A stretch of 64,000 nt of DNA from Limnothrix sp. CACIAM 69d (GTDB lineage Bacteria > Cyanobacteriota > Cyanobacteriia > CACIAM-69d): assembly GCA_001913845.2 (NCBI GenBank), contig MKGP02000047.1, forward strand, positions 1-64,000, in the 5' to 3' direction. Every line of letters begins with the position of its first letter. The stretch's first letter is position 1. Below are positions 63,411 to 64,000 of this stretch, piece by piece. A program made the translations under genes and the position numbers. The notes beneath the pieces are model-generated. The model did not search any database and was not told the origin of the DNA. It was given only the letters and a program-made list of their open reading frames with translations.

Positions 63411-64000
63411 ATGGTGAAGCTCAAACAACGGGGCTGGGGCTTGGTGTCGCTGGTGATTGTGGGGGTGATTGGGGTTGGCGGTTGCGGCCAGTCCAAAAAC
63501 ACAGTCTCGATTTCTGCGGGCAAGGCCGGTGTGGGCTATGACCTCATTAGCGAGCAATTGGGGCGATCGACCGATCGAATCGTGAGCCTGAAGCTCACCG
63601 ACGACAAAAACTCCAATGGTTCCCGCGATAACCTCGATCGCCTGGTGCAAGGTCGGGTTGATTTTGCCCTCGCCCAACTAGACGTTTCCCGCGATCTGCT
63701 GCGCAGTGGTCAGGTGGAAACCGTCGCCATTTTGGGTCATGAATATCTGCATTTGTTGGTGCGGGCCGACTCTCCCTTCAAAACCCTGACCGACATCAAC
63801 GGCAAGCGGGTGGCGATCGGGATTCAGGGCAGCGGCACCAACTTCACCACCACCCAAATCTTGACCCGCAGCGGCCTGCGAGTGATCACCAGCGCACCTC
63901 CCCTGAAGGAAGGCCTGGCCAAACTGAAGGCCGGAGAGCTGGACATGGTGGCCTACGTGGGCCCCTTGGGATCCAGCAGCATCATTCAAAACGCCATTAC
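63411..64000 (+). CDS. TAXI-type TRAP transporter solute-binding lipoprotein (cut by window end)
   Basis: Open from the ATG at 63411 to the window end, about 196 residues seen. The signal helix GLVSLVIVGVIGVGGC ends in a lipobox. The domain starts VSISAGKAGVGYDLISEQLG, where the GxxGxxY motif is typical of TAXI receptors. DNLDRLVQGRVDFALAQLDVS and HEYLHLLVRADSPFKTLTDINGKRVAIGIQGSGT are the usual following blocks. Substrates of cyanobacterial TAXI proteins are largely unknown. GGGGG lies before the start. No TRAP permease is seen; it may lie beyond the window. Confidence 0.85.
   Translation, partial: MVKLKQRGWGLVSLVIVGVIGVGGCGQSKNTVSISAGKAGVGYDLISEQLGRSTDRIVSLKLTDDKNSNGSRDNLDRLVQGRVDFALAQLDVSRDLLRSGQVETVAILGHEYLHLLVRADSPFKTLTDINGKRVAIGIQGSGTNFTTTQILTRSGLRVITSAPPLKEGLAKLKAGELDMVAYVGPLGSSSIIQNAI

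Overview
The window is a cyanobacterial chromosome segment. The palindrome GCGATCGC (HIP1) and its GATCG core recur throughout. Diagnostic genes are a beta-carboxysome operon (ccmK, L, M, N, O), an NDH-1 CO2-uptake cluster (ndhF, ndhD, a CO2-hydration subunit), cytochrome b6f genes petB and petD, ctpA, a ferrochelatase with a chlorophyll-binding tail, and glycolate dehydrogenase subunits. The bidirectional hydrogenase and pyruvate:ferredoxin oxidoreductase point to a freshwater or mat-type beta-cyanobacterium able to ferment in the dark. Genus cannot be fixed from the sequence alone. No rRNA, tRNA or CRISPR array was found.

Layout. 1-570: remnants of two transposases and a MITE-like repeat. 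0.57-11.5 kb: housekeeping and hypothetical genes (manC, Ser/Thr kinase, a secreted protein, a small WxDLS-repeat protein, a YdcF-type membrane protein, a methyltransferase, hemH). 10.5-22.0 kb, all minus strand: a fermentation cluster read in the order hoxE, hoxF, hoxU, hoxY, a secreted FPD-repeat protein, hoxH, hoxW, nifJ, and a dihydroorotate-dehydrogenase-like gene. 23.3-28.4 kb: an RND efflux pump and its adaptor. 28.8-32.0 kb: a DUF389 membrane protein, a TerB/Mo-nitro_C protein and obgE. 32.1-35.4 kb: a four-gene TonB-like/ExbB/ExbD/DUF4333-lipoprotein operon. 35.7-40.2 kb: sbpA, petD, petB, ctpA. 40.3-54.3 kb: an inorganic-carbon island, with the ccm operon on minus and ndhF-ndhD-cup-DUF4346-membrane protein on plus, diverging from one 800-base regulatory gap. 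54.5-61 kb: two Uma2 genes flanking a double-RCK potassium-channel-like protein, then glcF and glcE. 61-64 kb: a lipoprotein, an unrecognised 292-residue protein, and a TAXI-type solute-binding lipoprotein cut by the window end.

How the genes work together. PFOR can reduce ferredoxin or flavodoxin with electrons from pyruvate. The Hox enzyme can dispose of reductant as hydrogen, and HoxW matures HoxH. On the carbon side, the NDH-1/Cup complex converts CO2 to bicarbonate and the carboxysome concentrates CO2 around Rubisco. GlcE and GlcF take part in salvaging the photorespiratory product glycolate.

Overlaid on this are two repeat classes. One is a dispersed MITE-like family built on the 20-bp palindrome CAAGGGGCTTAAGCCCCTTG (seven cores). 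The other is many short local tandem arrays with 9-15 bp units, some in frame inside genes (glcE, ccmN). The least-explained protein-coding features are the FPD-repeat protein inside the hox operon, the TonB-like protein with a two-module C-terminus, the DUF4346/membrane-protein pair behind the CO2-uptake genes, and the K+-channel-like protein with a GYA-type filter.
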